Source: Methylobacterium terricola
Lineage (GTDB): Bacteria > Pseudomonadota > Alphaproteobacteria > Rhizobiales > Beijerinckiaceae
Direction: 5' to 3'
Length of the DNA stretch: 64,000 nucleotides
Assembly (NCBI RefSeq): GCF_006151805.1
Contig: NZ_VDDA01000007.1
Span: 186,001-250,000 of the forward strand
The notes under the pieces were generated by a model. It made no database searches, was not told the origin of the DNA, and saw only the letters and a program-made list of their open reading frames with translations. The translations under genes were made by a program, and so were the position numbers. Of the stretch, positions 35,140 through 47,113 are shown piece after piece; the stretch's first letter is position 1; every line of letters starts with the position of its first letter.

Positions 35140-38100
35140 GTGAACCTCTCCGCCCCCTTCATCCTGCGCCCGGTCGCCACCACGCTCCTTACCCTGGGCG
35201 TGCTGCTCGCCGGCCTGTTCGCCTTCGTGCGGCTGCCGGTGGCGCCGCTGCCGCAGATCGACTTCCCGACCATCCTGGTCCAGGCGCAGATGCCCGGCGC
35301 CAGCCCCGACACCATGGCGACCACCGTGGCCGCGCCGCTCGAACGGCGCCTCGGCCAGATCGCCGATGTCGACCAGATGACCTCGACGAGCTCGGTCGGG
35401 CAGACCCGGATCGTGCTGCAATTCGGGCTCGACCGCGACATCAACGGCGCCGCCCGCGACGTGCAGGCGGCGATCAACGCCGCGCGGGCCGACCTGCCGA
35501 CCGCGCTGCGCTCGAACCCGACCTACCGCAAGTTCAACCCGGCCGACGCGCCGATCCTGATCCTCGGCCTGACCTCGAAGACGCTGAGCCCCGGCACGCT
35601 CTACGATTCCGCCGCGACCGTGCTCGCCCAGAAGCTGTCGCAGCTGGAGGGCATCGGCAACGTCGAGATCGGCGGCTCGTCGCTGCCGGCGGTGCGGGTC
35701 GAGCTCGATCCCAACGCCCTGTTCCATTACGGCATCGGGCTGGAAGGCATCCGCGCCGCGCTCGCCAGCGCCAACGCCAACTCGCCGAAAGGGGCGATCG
35801 AGGCCGGCGAGCGGCGCTACCAGCTCTACGCCAACGACCAGGGCCGCAAGGCCGCCGATTACCAGGACATCGTCGTCGCCTACCGCAACGGGGCCGGGGT
35901 GCGCCTGCGCGACGTCGGCCAGGTGGTCGACGGGGTCGAGGACCGGCGCAACCTCGGCCTCGTCAACGGCCAGCGCGGCGTGCTGCTGATCGTCTACAAG
36001 CAGCCCGGCGGCAACGTCGTCGAGACGATCGACCGCCTGAAGGCGGCCCTGCCGCAGCTCAAGGCGGCGCTCCCGGGCGACACCGAGCTGATCGTCACCG
36101 GCGACCGCTCGCTCACCATCCGGGCGTCGCTGGCGGAGGCCGAGCGTACGCTGATCATCTCGGTCGGCCTCGTGATCCTGGTGGTGTTCGGCTTCCTGCG
36201 CTCGGCCCGCGCCACGCTGATCCCGGCCGTCGCCGTGCCGATCTCGCTGGTGGGCACCTTCGCCGCCATGTGGCTGTGCGACTACAGCCTCGACAACATC
36301 TCGCTGATGGCGCTGATCATCGCGGCGGGCTTCGTCGTCGACGACGCGATCGTGGTCTTGGAGAACATCCAGCGCCACATCGAGGACGGGCGCTCGCGGG
36401 TCGAGGCGGCGCTGATCGGCGCCCGCGAGGTCGGGTTCACGGTGCTGTCGATGAGCCTGTCGCTCATCGCGGTCTTCCTGCCGATCCTGCTGGCGGGGGG
36501 CATCGTCGGGCGGTTCTTCCAGGAATTCGCCGTCGTCCTGTCGCTGGCGATCCTGATCTCGCTCGTCGTCTCGCTCACCACCACGCCGATGCTATGCGCC
36601 CGCTTCCTCAAGCCGGAGGCCCACGGCGCCCGGCAGGGCCCGGTGGCGCGGGGGCTGGAGGCGGGGTTCTCGGGCCTCCTGTCGGCCTACCGCGTCTCCC
36701 TCGACTGGGCGCTGCGCCACGGCGTCATCGTGATGCTGGTGCTGCTCGCGGCGGTCGTGCTCAACGTCTACCTCTACGTGATCGTGCCGAAGGGGTTCTT
36801 TCCCCAGCAGGATACCGGCCAGATGATCGGCGGCATCCAGGCCGACCAGCGCATCTCGTTCCAGGCGATGAGCGCGAAGCTCCGGCGCGCCACCGCCATC
36901 GTCCAGGCCGATCCGGCGGTGGAGAGCGTGGTCGGCTTCACCGGCGGGCGCGGCACCAACTCGGCCAACGTCTTCGTCGGCCTCAAACCCCTCGGCCAGC
37001 GCGACCCGATCAGCGACGTGATGACCCGTCTGCGCCCGAAGCTGTCGGGCATCCCGGGCGCCCGGCTCTACCTGTTCCCGCGCCAGGACTTCTCGATGGG
37101 CGGGCGCCAGAGCTTCTCGCAGTACCAGTACACGCTCCAGGGCGACACCAGCGAGGAGCTCTACACCTGGACCCCGAAGCTCTTGGAGGCGCTCCAGAAG
37201 GACCCGACCTTCACCGACGTGACCTCCGACCAGCAGCAGGGCGGCCTCGAGACCCGCCTCGTCATCGACCGGCCGACCGCCTTCCGCTACGGCCTGACCC
37301 CGGACCAGATCGACAACACCCTCTACGACGCCTTCGGCCAGCGCCAGGTCTCGACGATCTACAACCCGTTGAACCAGTACCACGTCGTGATGGAGATCGC
37401 GCCACGCTACCTCGACAACCCCGAGACGCTGAAGCTGATCTACGTCTCGACGTCCGGAGCGCGGGCCCGCGGCTCGGCCACCACCAACGCGGTCGCCGGC
37501 ACGGTGGCGAGCGCCGCGACCGCGCCCACCGACGCGAATGCCGCCGCCGCCGCGGTGGCGACCGATTCGGCCCGCAACGCCGCCACCAACTCCATCGCGG
37601 CGGCCGGCCGCTCCAGCGCCTCGTCGAGCGCCGCGGTCAGCAGTGCCAAGGAGACGATGGTGCCGCTCTCGGCCTTCGCCAGCTTCGAGACCGGCTCGAC
37701 CCCGGTCCAGGTCAGCCACCAGGGCCTGTTCGTCGCCACGACGCTGTCGTTCAACCTGGCGCCGGGCAAGAGCCTGAGCGACGCCACCGCGGCGATCGAC
37801 GGCCATATGCGCGACCTGCGGCTGCCGGCCACCATCCACGGCGAATTCGCCGGTGCGGCGAAGAGCTTCCAATCCTCGTCCTCGCGCCAGCCGCTGCTGA
37901 TCCTGGCGGCGCTGCTCGCGGTCTACGCGGTGCTCGGCATCCTCTACGAGAGCTGGGTGCATCCGCTCACCATCCTCTCCACCCTGCCGTCGGCCGGGAT
38001 CGGGGCGATCCTGGCCTTGATGCTGGCGGGCGAGGAGTTCGGGGTGATCGCGCTGATCGCCGTGATCCTGCTGATCGGCATCGTGAAGAAGAACGCCATC

Positions 38101-38430
38101 ATGATGATCGACTTCGCGCTCGACGCCGAGCGCACCCGGTCCTTGAGCCCGCGGGAGTCGATCCGCGAAGCCTGCCTCTTGCGCTTCCGCCCGATCATGA
38201 TGACAACCCTGGCCGCACTGCTCGGCGCGCTGCCGCTGATCCTCGACGGCGGCGAGGGCTCCGAGCTGCGCCGTCCCCTCGGCATCGCCATCGTCGGCGG
38301 CCTCATCGTGAGCCAGGTCCTGACCCTCTACACCACCCCCGTCGTCTACCTGTACCTCGACCGGTTCCGGCTCTGGGTCGGACGCCGCCGGCGCGGGGAT
38401 TCCGCCACGCGGGCGCTGCCGGCCGAATGA
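35140..38430 (+). CDS. mdtC: RND multidrug efflux pump subunit (MdtC-like)
   Basis: The 1096-residue permease with GTG start at 35140 (MNLSAPFILRPVATTLLTLG) is a paralogue of the preceding gene. The TM4 motif GFVVDDAIVVLENIQRH and the TM10 motif GIVKKNAIMMIDFAL are intact. It is 57 residues longer than MdtB, largely because of a Ser/Ala/Thr-rich low-complexity insert at about residues 772-845 (37455-37660), in the second periplasmic loop. A GGGGA site lies 6 nt before the GTG. The stop TGA overlaps an in-frame ATG (38427) of the downstream outer-membrane-factor frame. Confidence 0.93.
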   Translation: MNLSAPFILRPVATTLLTLGVLLAGLFAFVRLPVAPLPQIDFPTILVQAQMPGASPDTMATTVAAPLERRLGQIADVDQMTSTSSVGQTRIVLQFGLDRDINGAARDVQAAINAARADLPTALRSNPTYRKFNPADAPILILGLTSKTLSPGTLYDSAATVLAQKLSQLEGIGNVEIGGSSLPAVRVELDPNALFHYGIGLEGIRAALASANANSPKGAIEAGERRYQLYANDQGRKAADYQDIVVAYRNGAGVRLRDVGQVVDGVEDRRNLGLVNGQRGVLLIVYKQPGGNVVETIDRLKAALPQLKAALPGDTELIVTGDRSLTIRASLAEAERTLIISVGLVILVVFGFLRSARATLIPAVAVPISLVGTFAAMWLCDYSLDNISLMALIIAAGFVVDDAIVVLENIQRHIEDGRSRVEAALIGAREVGFTVLSMSLSLIAVFLPILLAGGIVGRFFQEFAVVLSLAILISLVVSLTTTPMLCARFLKPEAHGARQGPVARGLEAGFSGLLSAYRVSLDWALRHGVIVMLVLLAAVVLNVYLYVIVPKGFFPQQDTGQMIGGIQADQRISFQAMSAKLRRATAIVQADPAVESVVGFTGGRGTNSANVFVGLKPLGQRDPISDVMTRLRPKLSGIPGARLYLFPRQDFSMGGRQSFSQYQYTLQGDTSEELYTWTPKLLEALQKDPTFTDVTSDQQQGGLETRLVIDRPTAFRYGLTPDQIDNTLYDAFGQRQVSTIYNPLNQYHVVMEIAPRYLDNPETLKLIYVSTSGARARGSATTNAVAGTVASAATAPTDANAAAAAVATDSARNAATNSIAAAGRSSASSSAAVSSAKETMVPLSAFASFETGSTPVQVSHQGLFVATTLSFNLAPGKSLSDATAAIDGHMRDLRLPATIHGEFAGAAKSFQSSSSRQPLLILAALLAVYAVLGILYESWVHPLTILSTLPSAGIGAILALMLAGEEFGVIALIAVILLIGIVKKNAIMMIDFALDAERTRSLSPRESIREACLLRFRPIMMTTLAALLGALPLILDGGEGSELRRPLGIAIVGGLIVSQVLTLYTTPVVYLYLDRFRLWVGRRRRGDSATRALPAE
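37455..37660 (+). repeat. Low-complexity Ala/Ser/Thr-coding insert in mdtC
   Basis: About 70 codons rich in Ala, Ser and Thr (for example ANAAAAAVATDSARNAATN) interrupt the conserved docking/porter region of the second periplasmic loop. The preceding (LKLIYVSTSG) and following (ETMVPLSAFA) segments are contiguous in MdtB as RIYLPSSTATNGQVPLTAIA, so the insertion is specific to this subunit. Confidence 0.75.
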
Positions 38431-38477
38431 CTGTTTTCGACGATCTCGTTGTGCCGTTGGCCACAGACGCGCGCCCG

Positions 38478-38665
38478 AACCCTCCCCCCTCCGCGGGGGA
38501 GGGTGGCCTGCGGAGCAGGCCGGGAGAGGGGAACCACGCTTCCGGACATGGCGGCACCGTTCTGACGGGCGCCCGCTGGAACAGCGTCGCGCTGCCCCTC
38601 TCGGCGGGACTTCGTCCCGCTGCACTCACTGCGTTCGCCACCCTCCCCCGCAGAGGGGGAAGGGT
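38478..38665. repeat. Inverted-repeat element, family 2, copy c
   Basis: 188 bp between mdtC and the outer-membrane-factor gene, same orientation as copy a. The left end is followed by the hairpin GGCCTGCGGAGCAGGCC; GGGACTTCGTCCC lies near the right end. The right end supplies the purine tract (AGAGGGGGAAGG) immediately before the GTG used as start of the next gene. Confidence 0.9.
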
Positions 38666-40148
38666 GGGGGGTGGCGCCACGCATCTGGCAGCAGCGACCC
38701 TGCTCCCCCTGCTGCTCGCCGGCTGCCTCGTCGGGCCCGATTATTCCCGCCCCACCGTCGAGACCCCCGCCGCCTTCAAGGAGGGCGGCGCCCGGCCGAT
38801 GCCGCCGCGCCACTGGCGGCCGGTGCGACCCCTCGACGAGGCCGAGCGGGGCGATTGGTGGCGGGTGTTCCGCGATCCGACCCTCGACCGGCTGATCCGC
38901 CTGATCGACGTCGACAACCAGAACCTGCGCGCTCAGGTCGCCGCCTACCGGCAGGCCCGCGCCCTGGTGCAGGAGGCCCGCGCGCAGCTCTTCCCCACGG
39001 CGCTCGGCGCGCCGTCGATCAGCCGCTCCAGCACCGGCGGGGTCGAGCGTACCACCGTCACGCTCCAGGGCTCGGCGACCTGGGAACTCGACCTGTTCGG
39101 GCGCATCCGCCGCCTGATCGAGAGCGACGTCGCCGCCGCCCAGGCCAGCGCCGCCGACCTCGCCTCGGTGCGCCTCGCGCTCCAGACCCAGCTGGCGACC
39201 GCCTATTACCAGCTGCGCTATCAGGAATCGCTGCAGAGCCTGCTGGAGCGCACGGCGCAGGCCTACCAGCGCTCGCTCACCATCGCGCAGAACCAGTACA
39301 ATGCCGGCGTCGCGGCCCGCTCCGACGTCATCACCGCCCAGACCCAGCTCCAGACCACCCAGGCCAATGCCATCGCGGTCGGGCTGCAACGGGCGAACCT
39401 CGAACACGCGATCGCGACGCTGATCGGCCGCCCGCCCTCCGAGGTGTCGCTGGCCCGCGGCAGCCTGCCGTCCCGCCCGCCGAACGTGCCGGTGAGCCTG
39501 CCCTCCGACCTCCTGGAGCGCCGGCCCGACATCGCGCTCGCCGAGCGCAGCGTGCAGTCGCAGAGCGCCCAGATCGGCGTGGCCGTCGCGGCGTTCTTCC
39601 CGACCGTCACCCTGTCGGCGAGCGGCGGCATCTCGGGTGACCCGGCGCGCAATTTCTTCGCGGCGGCGAACTCGTTCTGGTCGGTGGCGGCCTCCGGCAG
39701 CCAGGTGCTGTTCGATGGCGGCGCCCGCACCGCCGCCCTCCAGGCCGTCGAGGCGGCCTACGACGCCGCGGTCGCCAATTACCGCCAGACGGTGCTCACC
39801 GCCTTCCAGCAGGTCGAGAACGGGCTCGCCGGCCAGCGCATCCTCGCCCGCCAGCAGGGGGCGCAGGACCTCGCGGTGCAATCGTCGCGCCGGGCGGTCG
39901 AGATCGCGCTGAACGAGTACCGTGCCGGCACCCAGAACTACACCACCGTCGTCACCGCCCAGGCGCTGGAACTCAACAACGAGGTCACGGCGTTGCAGGT
40001 CCGGCTCAACCGCTTCACCAACGCGGTGTCGCTGATCGGCGCGATCGGCGGCGGCTGGGACACCAGCAGCCTGCCGAGCGGCGAGAGCGTGAAGCAACTC
40101 CAGCCGCTGCCGATCGATCGCGGCCAGGCGCCGCGGGTGGACGAGTGA
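38664..40148 (+). CDS. Outer-membrane factor lipoprotein (NodT/OprM family) of the Mdt pump
   Basis: From GTG 38664 the protein has 494 residues and opens with a lipoprotein signal (TLLPLLLAGC, Cys at residue 21). Two OEP repeats follow, with the usual coiled-coil helices and the sequences RAQLFPTALGAPSISRS, VAVAAFFPTVTLSASGG and ELNNEVTALQVRLNRFTNAV. It forms the outer-membrane exit duct of the tripartite pump. The start is ambiguous. The reading frame is open back to ATG 38427, which overlaps the mdtC stop, and that longer version would be translated through the whole family-2 element (79 extra residues). GTG 38664 has a purine-rich site and gives a clean signal peptide. Confidence 0.88.
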   Translation: MGGGATHLAAATLLPLLLAGCLVGPDYSRPTVETPAAFKEGGARPMPPRHWRPVRPLDEAERGDWWRVFRDPTLDRLIRLIDVDNQNLRAQVAAYRQARALVQEARAQLFPTALGAPSISRSSTGGVERTTVTLQGSATWELDLFGRIRRLIESDVAAAQASAADLASVRLALQTQLATAYYQLRYQESLQSLLERTAQAYQRSLTIAQNQYNAGVAARSDVITAQTQLQTTQANAIAVGLQRANLEHAIATLIGRPPSEVSLARGSLPSRPPNVPVSLPSDLLERRPDIALAERSVQSQSAQIGVAVAAFFPTVTLSASGGISGDPARNFFAAANSFWSVAASGSQVLFDGGARTAALQAVEAAYDAAVANYRQTVLTAFQQVENGLAGQRILARQQGAQDLAVQSSRRAVEIALNEYRAGTQNYTTVVTAQALELNNEVTALQVRLNRFTNAVSLIGAIGGGWDTSSLPSGESVKQLQPLPIDRGQAPRVDE

Positions 40149-40289
40149 GGGGGAGGCAGGGGCGGGTTGCCCACGTCTTCGCAGGGCTTTCCCGTTTCCC
40201 CGACAGCCCTGGACGACGCCCCATTTCCCGCCCGCCGGGGAATGGCCTAGACCGGTCCACCGGCGCGCCGCCGCCCTACATGTGAGCCG

Positions 40290-43144
<2,855 letters not shown>

Positions 43145-43183
43145 AACGTCGGGGACGCGCACCGGAGACCTGATTCCTTGTCC

Positions 43184-44545
43184 ATGACGGCTCCCGGTCC
43201 GCTGGCGCTCCACGCGCCGCCGGTGCCGGCCCTCGCCGAGCGGGTCGGCTGGCTCAAGCTCCTCGGCGCGTTCCGGCGCAACACCCTGGAGGCGTTCCCC
43301 CGCGCCTGCCTCCACGAGCCGGCGGTGACGATCCCGCTGCCGGGCGGGGGCCGGATCGTGCTGCTCGCGACGCCCGCCGGCGCCCGCCACGTCCTGCTCT
43401 CGGCCACCGAGGATTTCGTGCGCCTGCCCGCCGGCCGGCGGGCGATCGGGCCGATCGCCGGGAACGGCCTGGTTCTCGCCGACGGCGAGGCCTGGCGGCA
43501 CCAGCGCAAGGTGCTGGCTCCCGCCTTCACGCCCCGCACCCTGCCGTTGATGCTGCGCTTCGTCGCCCGCAGCGCGGAGGAATCGTGCCGCCGGCTGGAG
43601 GCGGGATACGGCGCCCCGGCCGACCTGCGCTCCGAGATGCAGCGCGTCGCCCTCGACATCGCCACCACCTCGATGTTCTCCCTCGAGACCGGGGCGCTGG
43701 GTCGCGAGATCCGGACGCTGGTCTCCGGCTATCTCGACCGGCTCGGCCGACCGACCGTGGCCGATTTCCTGCTGCCGCCGGGCTGGCCGACCCCGTCGAC
43801 CCCGCGCCGGGCGCTTTTCCGCCGCCGCTGGCTGACCGTCGTGCAGGCGGTGCTGGCGGCCCGGCGGGGGCAGGGCGCGGCCGGCGCGGCGCGGGACCTG
43901 TTCGACCTCCTGGTCGACGCCCATGGCGACGCGCCCGGCGGGCTGCTCGCCGACGAGGTCGGCACCCTGATCGTCGCCGGCCACGAGACCACCGCCTCGA
44001 CCCTGTTCTGGGCCTGCACGCTGCTGGCCCGCGCGCCGGCGATGCAGGATGCGCTGGCGGCGGAGGCCGCCGGGCTCGACCTGTCGGAGGCAGGCGCCGC
44101 GGCGGCCCTGCCGCAGCTGCGGCTGGCCAAGGCGGTGGCGCAGGAGACTCTGCGGCTCTACCCGCCGGTCTACGTCATCCCCCGCCGCGCCGCGCGGGCG
44201 AGCATGGTCGAGGGCACGGAAATCCCGGCCGGCAGCATCGTGATGATCCCGACCTGGGTGCTGCACCGCAACCCGCGCTGGTGGGACCGGCCGGAGACGT
44301 TCGACCCCGGGCGCTTCCTCGACGGCCCGGAGCCGGACCGCTTCGTCTACCTGCCGTTCGGGGCCGGTCCCCGGATCTGCATCGGCGCGCAGCTGGCGCT
44401 GGCCGAGGCGATCCTGGTCCTGGCGCGGCTGATGCGTGGGTTCCGGCTCTCCCTCGACGGCGATCGGCCGGTCCTGCCGGTGGCGACCACCGTGATGCGG
44501 CCGGACCACGTGCCGCGCTTCCATCTGGCCCGCCGGACCGGTTGA
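43184..44545 (+). CDS. Cytochrome P450 monooxygenase
   Basis: From ATG 43184 the protein has 453 residues; an in-frame TTG at 43178 is equally possible, and neither ribosome site is strong. Diagnostic P450 motifs are intact: the I-helix AGHETTAST (about residues 265-273), the K-helix ETLR (321-324), the PERF-like region PGRF, and the haem loop FGAGPRICIGAQLA with the thiolate Cys near 399. There is no membrane anchor, so it is soluble. It is followed by a TetR regulator 75 bp downstream and preceded by deoB. No ferredoxin or reductase is adjacent. The substrate is unknown. Confidence 0.92.
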   Translation: MTAPGPLALHAPPVPALAERVGWLKLLGAFRRNTLEAFPRACLHEPAVTIPLPGGGRIVLLATPAGARHVLLSATEDFVRLPAGRRAIGPIAGNGLVLADGEAWRHQRKVLAPAFTPRTLPLMLRFVARSAEESCRRLEAGYGAPADLRSEMQRVALDIATTSMFSLETGALGREIRTLVSGYLDRLGRPTVADFLLPPGWPTPSTPRRALFRRRWLTVVQAVLAARRGQGAAGAARDLFDLLVDAHGDAPGGLLADEVGTLIVAGHETTASTLFWACTLLARAPAMQDALAAEAAGLDLSEAGAAAALPQLRLAKAVAQETLRLYPPVYVIPRRAARASMVEGTEIPAGSIVMIPTWVLHRNPRWWDRPETFDPGRFLDGPEPDRFVYLPFGAGPRICIGAQLALAEAILVLARLMRGFRLSLDGDRPVLPVATTVMRPDHVPRFHLARRTG

Positions 44546-44620
44546 GCCTGCCGTCGGCGCGAAAATGCTCTATGGGCTTGGCGAGCGGCCGATCCGGCCC
44601 TGCGAAGAGACGAAGACACG

Positions 44621-45274
44621 GTGCGACCCTGGCGCAGCGGCCCGTCCGACCGGCGCGGCTACCATCACGGCAACCTCAAGGAGGCCCTGATCGAGGCCGC
44701 GCGCCGCTTCATCGCGGAGCGCGGGATCGGCGGCTTCACCCTGGTCGACGCGGCGCGCCTCGTCGGCGTCTCGCCGGCGGCGCTCTACCGCCATTTCCGC
44801 GGCCGCGAGGCCTTGCTGGAGGAGGTGGCCGAGCGCGGCTTCACCGAGCTCGCCGCCCGCCTCGCCCGGGCGCTGCGCGGCCCCGGCACGCCGCTCGAGC
44901 GCTTCACCCGCATGGGCGAAGCCTACCTGACCTTCGCCGAGGAAGAGCCGGGCTATTACGCGGCGATCTTCGAGGCCCGACCGGCCGGACCGGACGGCTG
45001 CCCGCCGGGCGGCGGACCGCCGCAGCAGGCCCCGAGCGACCGCGACGCCTTCGGCCTCCTGGTCGAGGCCCTGCGCTCGACCTTCCCGGACGGGTTCTCA
45101 GGGGGCGTCGATCCGCGCTTCATCGCCCTGGAAGTCTGGGCGCTGTCCCACGGCATCGCGACGCTCGCCGCCGCCGGCCGGCTGCCGACCGGGCCGGGCC
45201 TGCCGACGAAGCACGACCTCCTGCGCGCCGGGGTGCTGGCGATGGTGCACGGGGCGACGGCGCGGGCGGGGTAG
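44621..45274 (+). CDS. TetR family transcriptional regulator
   Basis: The 217-residue protein starts at GTG 44621. The N-terminal HTH is clear: YHHGNLKEALIEAARRFIAE, then DAARLVGVSPAALYRHFRGR as the recognition helix. The C-terminal domain is a TetR_C_33-like ligand pocket (ALEVWALSHGIATLAAAGRL). It follows the P450 gene in the same direction and probably controls it and itself. A convergent hairpin terminator separates it from the SulP gene. Confidence 0.88.
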   Translation: MRPWRSGPSDRRGYHHGNLKEALIEAARRFIAERGIGGFTLVDAARLVGVSPAALYRHFRGREALLEEVAERGFTELAARLARALRGPGTPLERFTRMGEAYLTFAEEEPGYYAAIFEARPAGPDGCPPGGGPPQQAPSDRDAFGLLVEALRSTFPDGFSGGVDPRFIALEVWALSHGIATLAAAGRLPTGPGLPTKHDLLRAGVLAMVHGATARAG

Positions 45275-45276
45275 GG

Positions 45277-45299
45277 GCGACGGAGCCTGGCTCCGTCGC
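45277..45299. terminator. Hairpin between convergent tetR and sulP genes
   Basis: GCGACGGAGCC and GGCTCCGTCGC form a perfect 11-bp inverted repeat separated by one T, directly after the tetR stop and 7 bp before the sulP stop. It can act in both directions; no T-run follows. Confidence 0.65.
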
Positions 45300-45305
45300 G
45301 CGAGG

Positions 45306-46781
45306 TCAATGCCCCGAGGCCAGGGCCGCTCCCGGCTTGTCGTGGGTGCCGAGCTGGTCCACCAGCGTCGCCGAGGCCGCGTTGAGCCCGGCAACCTCCA
45401 CCGGCACGCCGTGGTGGCGGAACTTCAGCACCACGCGGTCGAGCGCGTTGACCGCCGTGAGGTCCCAGAAATGGGCGTCCGTCAGGTCGATCACCACGCG
45501 CTCCAACTCCTCCTCGCGGAAGTCGAAGGCGGCATGGAAGGCTTCCGCCGTGGCGAAGAAGATCTGGCCCGTCACCCGGTAGGTGCGGATGCGGCCCTCG
45601 CGCGAGGACGTCACGGCGAAGAAGCGGGTGACCTTGTGGGCGAAGAACAGCCCGCTCAGCACCACGCCGAACAGCACGCCCTTGGCGAGGTCGTGGGTGG
45701 CGACCACCACCGCCACGGTGCCGAGCATCACGATGCTCGACGTGGTCGGGTGGGTGAGGAGGGTACGGATCGAGCGCCACTGGAAGGTGTTGATCGACAC
45801 CATGATCATCACCGCGACGAGGGCCGCCATCGGGATCTGCGCCACGTAGGGGCCGAGCACGACGATCAGGAACAGCAGGAAGGCGCCGGCCCACAGGGTC
45901 GAGAGCCGGCCGCGGCCGCCCGACGAGACGTTGATCACCGACTGGCCGATCATCGCGCAGCCGGCCATGCCGCCGAACAGCCCGGCGGTGACGTTGGCGA
46001 GCCCCTGGCCGGCGCATTCGCGGTTCTTGTTCGAGGTCGTGTCGGTGCGCTCGTCGACGATCGCCGCGGTCATCAGGCTTTCGAGCAGGCCGACCATGGA
46101 CAGGGTCAGGGCGTAAGGCAGGATGATCCGCAGGGTCTCGAGGGTGAGGGGCACCTGCGGCAGGGCGAAGCTCGGCAATTCGCTCGGCAGCGCCCCCATG
46201 TCGCCGACGGTGCGGATGCCGAGGCCGAGGCTCATCGACAGGGCGGTGAACAGCACGATCGTCACCAGCGCCGACGGAACGGCCTTGGTCAGGTACGGCA
46301 ACCCATAGATCAGCGCGAGGCCGGCGGCGGTCATGGCGTAGACGACCGGCCCGCGGCCGATCAGCTCCGGCATCTGGGCGAGGAAGATCAGGATGGCGAG
46401 CGCGTTGACGAAGCCGGTGACGACCGAGCGCGAGACGAACCGCATCAGGTTGCCGAGCCTCAAGGCACCGGCGGCGAGCTGGATCAGGCCGGTCAGGATC
46501 GTGGCGGCGAAGAGGTAGCCGAGGCCATGCTCCTTGACGAGCGTCGTCATCACCAGCGCCATCGCGCCGGTGGCGGCCGAGATCATCGCCGGCCGCCCGC
46601 CGGCGATCGCCGTGACGACCGCGATGCAGAACGAGGCGTAGAGCCCGACCTTCGGGTCGACCCCGGCGATGATCGAGAACGCGATCGCCTCGGGGATGAG
46701 GGCGAGCGCCACGACGGTGCCGGCCAGGATTTCGCGCGTGACGTCGGGCGCCCATTCGCGCCGCAGGCGGACGAGGTTCAT
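45306..46781 (-). CDS. SulP family anion permease with STAS domain
   Basis: The 491-residue protein has 10-12 TM helices. The sulphate-transporter marks include ALALIPEAIAFSIIAGVDPKVGLYASF and the GLSGQ-like N-terminal signature region (MISAATGAMALVMTTL). The C-terminal STAS domain (about 385-480) contains VVIDLTDAHFWDLTAVNALDR. SulP proteins carry sulphate, bicarbonate or other anions; this short type is annotated as sulphate permease or as a bicarbonate transporter depending on lineage, and the substrate cannot be fixed here. It stands alone. Confidence 0.88.
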   Translation of the reverse strand: MNLVRLRREWAPDVTREILAGTVVALALIPEAIAFSIIAGVDPKVGLYASFCIAVVTAIAGGRPAMISAATGAMALVMTTLVKEHGLGYLFAATILTGLIQLAAGALRLGNLMRFVSRSVVTGFVNALAILIFLAQMPELIGRGPVVYAMTAAGLALIYGLPYLTKAVPSALVTIVLFTALSMSLGLGIRTVGDMGALPSELPSFALPQVPLTLETLRIILPYALTLSMVGLLESLMTAAIVDERTDTTSNKNRECAGQGLANVTAGLFGGMAGCAMIGQSVINVSSGGRGRLSTLWAGAFLLFLIVVLGPYVAQIPMAALVAVMIMVSINTFQWRSIRTLLTHPTTSSIVMLGTVAVVVATHDLAKGVLFGVVLSGLFFAHKVTRFFAVTSSREGRIRTYRVTGQIFFATAEAFHAAFDFREEELERVVIDLTDAHFWDLTAVNALDRVVLKFRHHGVPVEVAGLNAASATLVDQLGTHDKPGAALASGH

Positions 46782-47053
46782 GGGATGTTGGCTTTCGAGA
46801 ACGGGCGCGACAGGCGCGCGAGGACGACCGGCCGCGCGATGCGGACGGGCACGGAGGATGGACGTGGGGGAAAGACGCGGGAGAGCGGGGCGCTACGGCG
46901 GCGTGGGCCGCGAGACCAGTATGGCTCGATCCTGCATCATGGGTTGTGCGTAGCACGGGACTTCGCGGCGCCGCAACCGGCCAGGGGATTAAAGTCCAGC
47001 CTTTGTGGGCACGGCCTGATCCGGGCAGGCCGGGACAACCGGTGCCCATGACG
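46782..47053. other. Upstream region of sulP
   Basis: About 270 bases between the sulP start and the hpnN terminator (330 bases to the hpnN stop). I see no gene and no convincing promoter boxes; GTGCGTAGCAC near 46946 is a minor palindrome. Confidence 0.3.
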
Positions 47054-47088
47054 AAAAAGGCCCGTCCCCCCGCGGAGGGACGGGCCTT
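47054..47088 (-). terminator. Rho-independent terminator of hpnN
   Basis: On the minus strand AAGGCCCGTCCC and GGGACGGGCCTT form a perfect 12-bp stem with an 8-nt loop, followed directly by TTTTT (plus-strand A-run 47054-47058). It lies 26 nt beyond the hpnN stop. This is the clearest intrinsic terminator in the window. Confidence 0.9.
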
Positions 47089-47113
47089 GTGGTTGCGGAT
47101 CTCGTCCTCGGCC

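Noticed and set aside
31326..35477. A 1383-codon minus-strand open frame antisense to mdtB
   Set aside because: No domain and no hydrophobic or catalytic pattern; the plus-strand RND pump explains the region.
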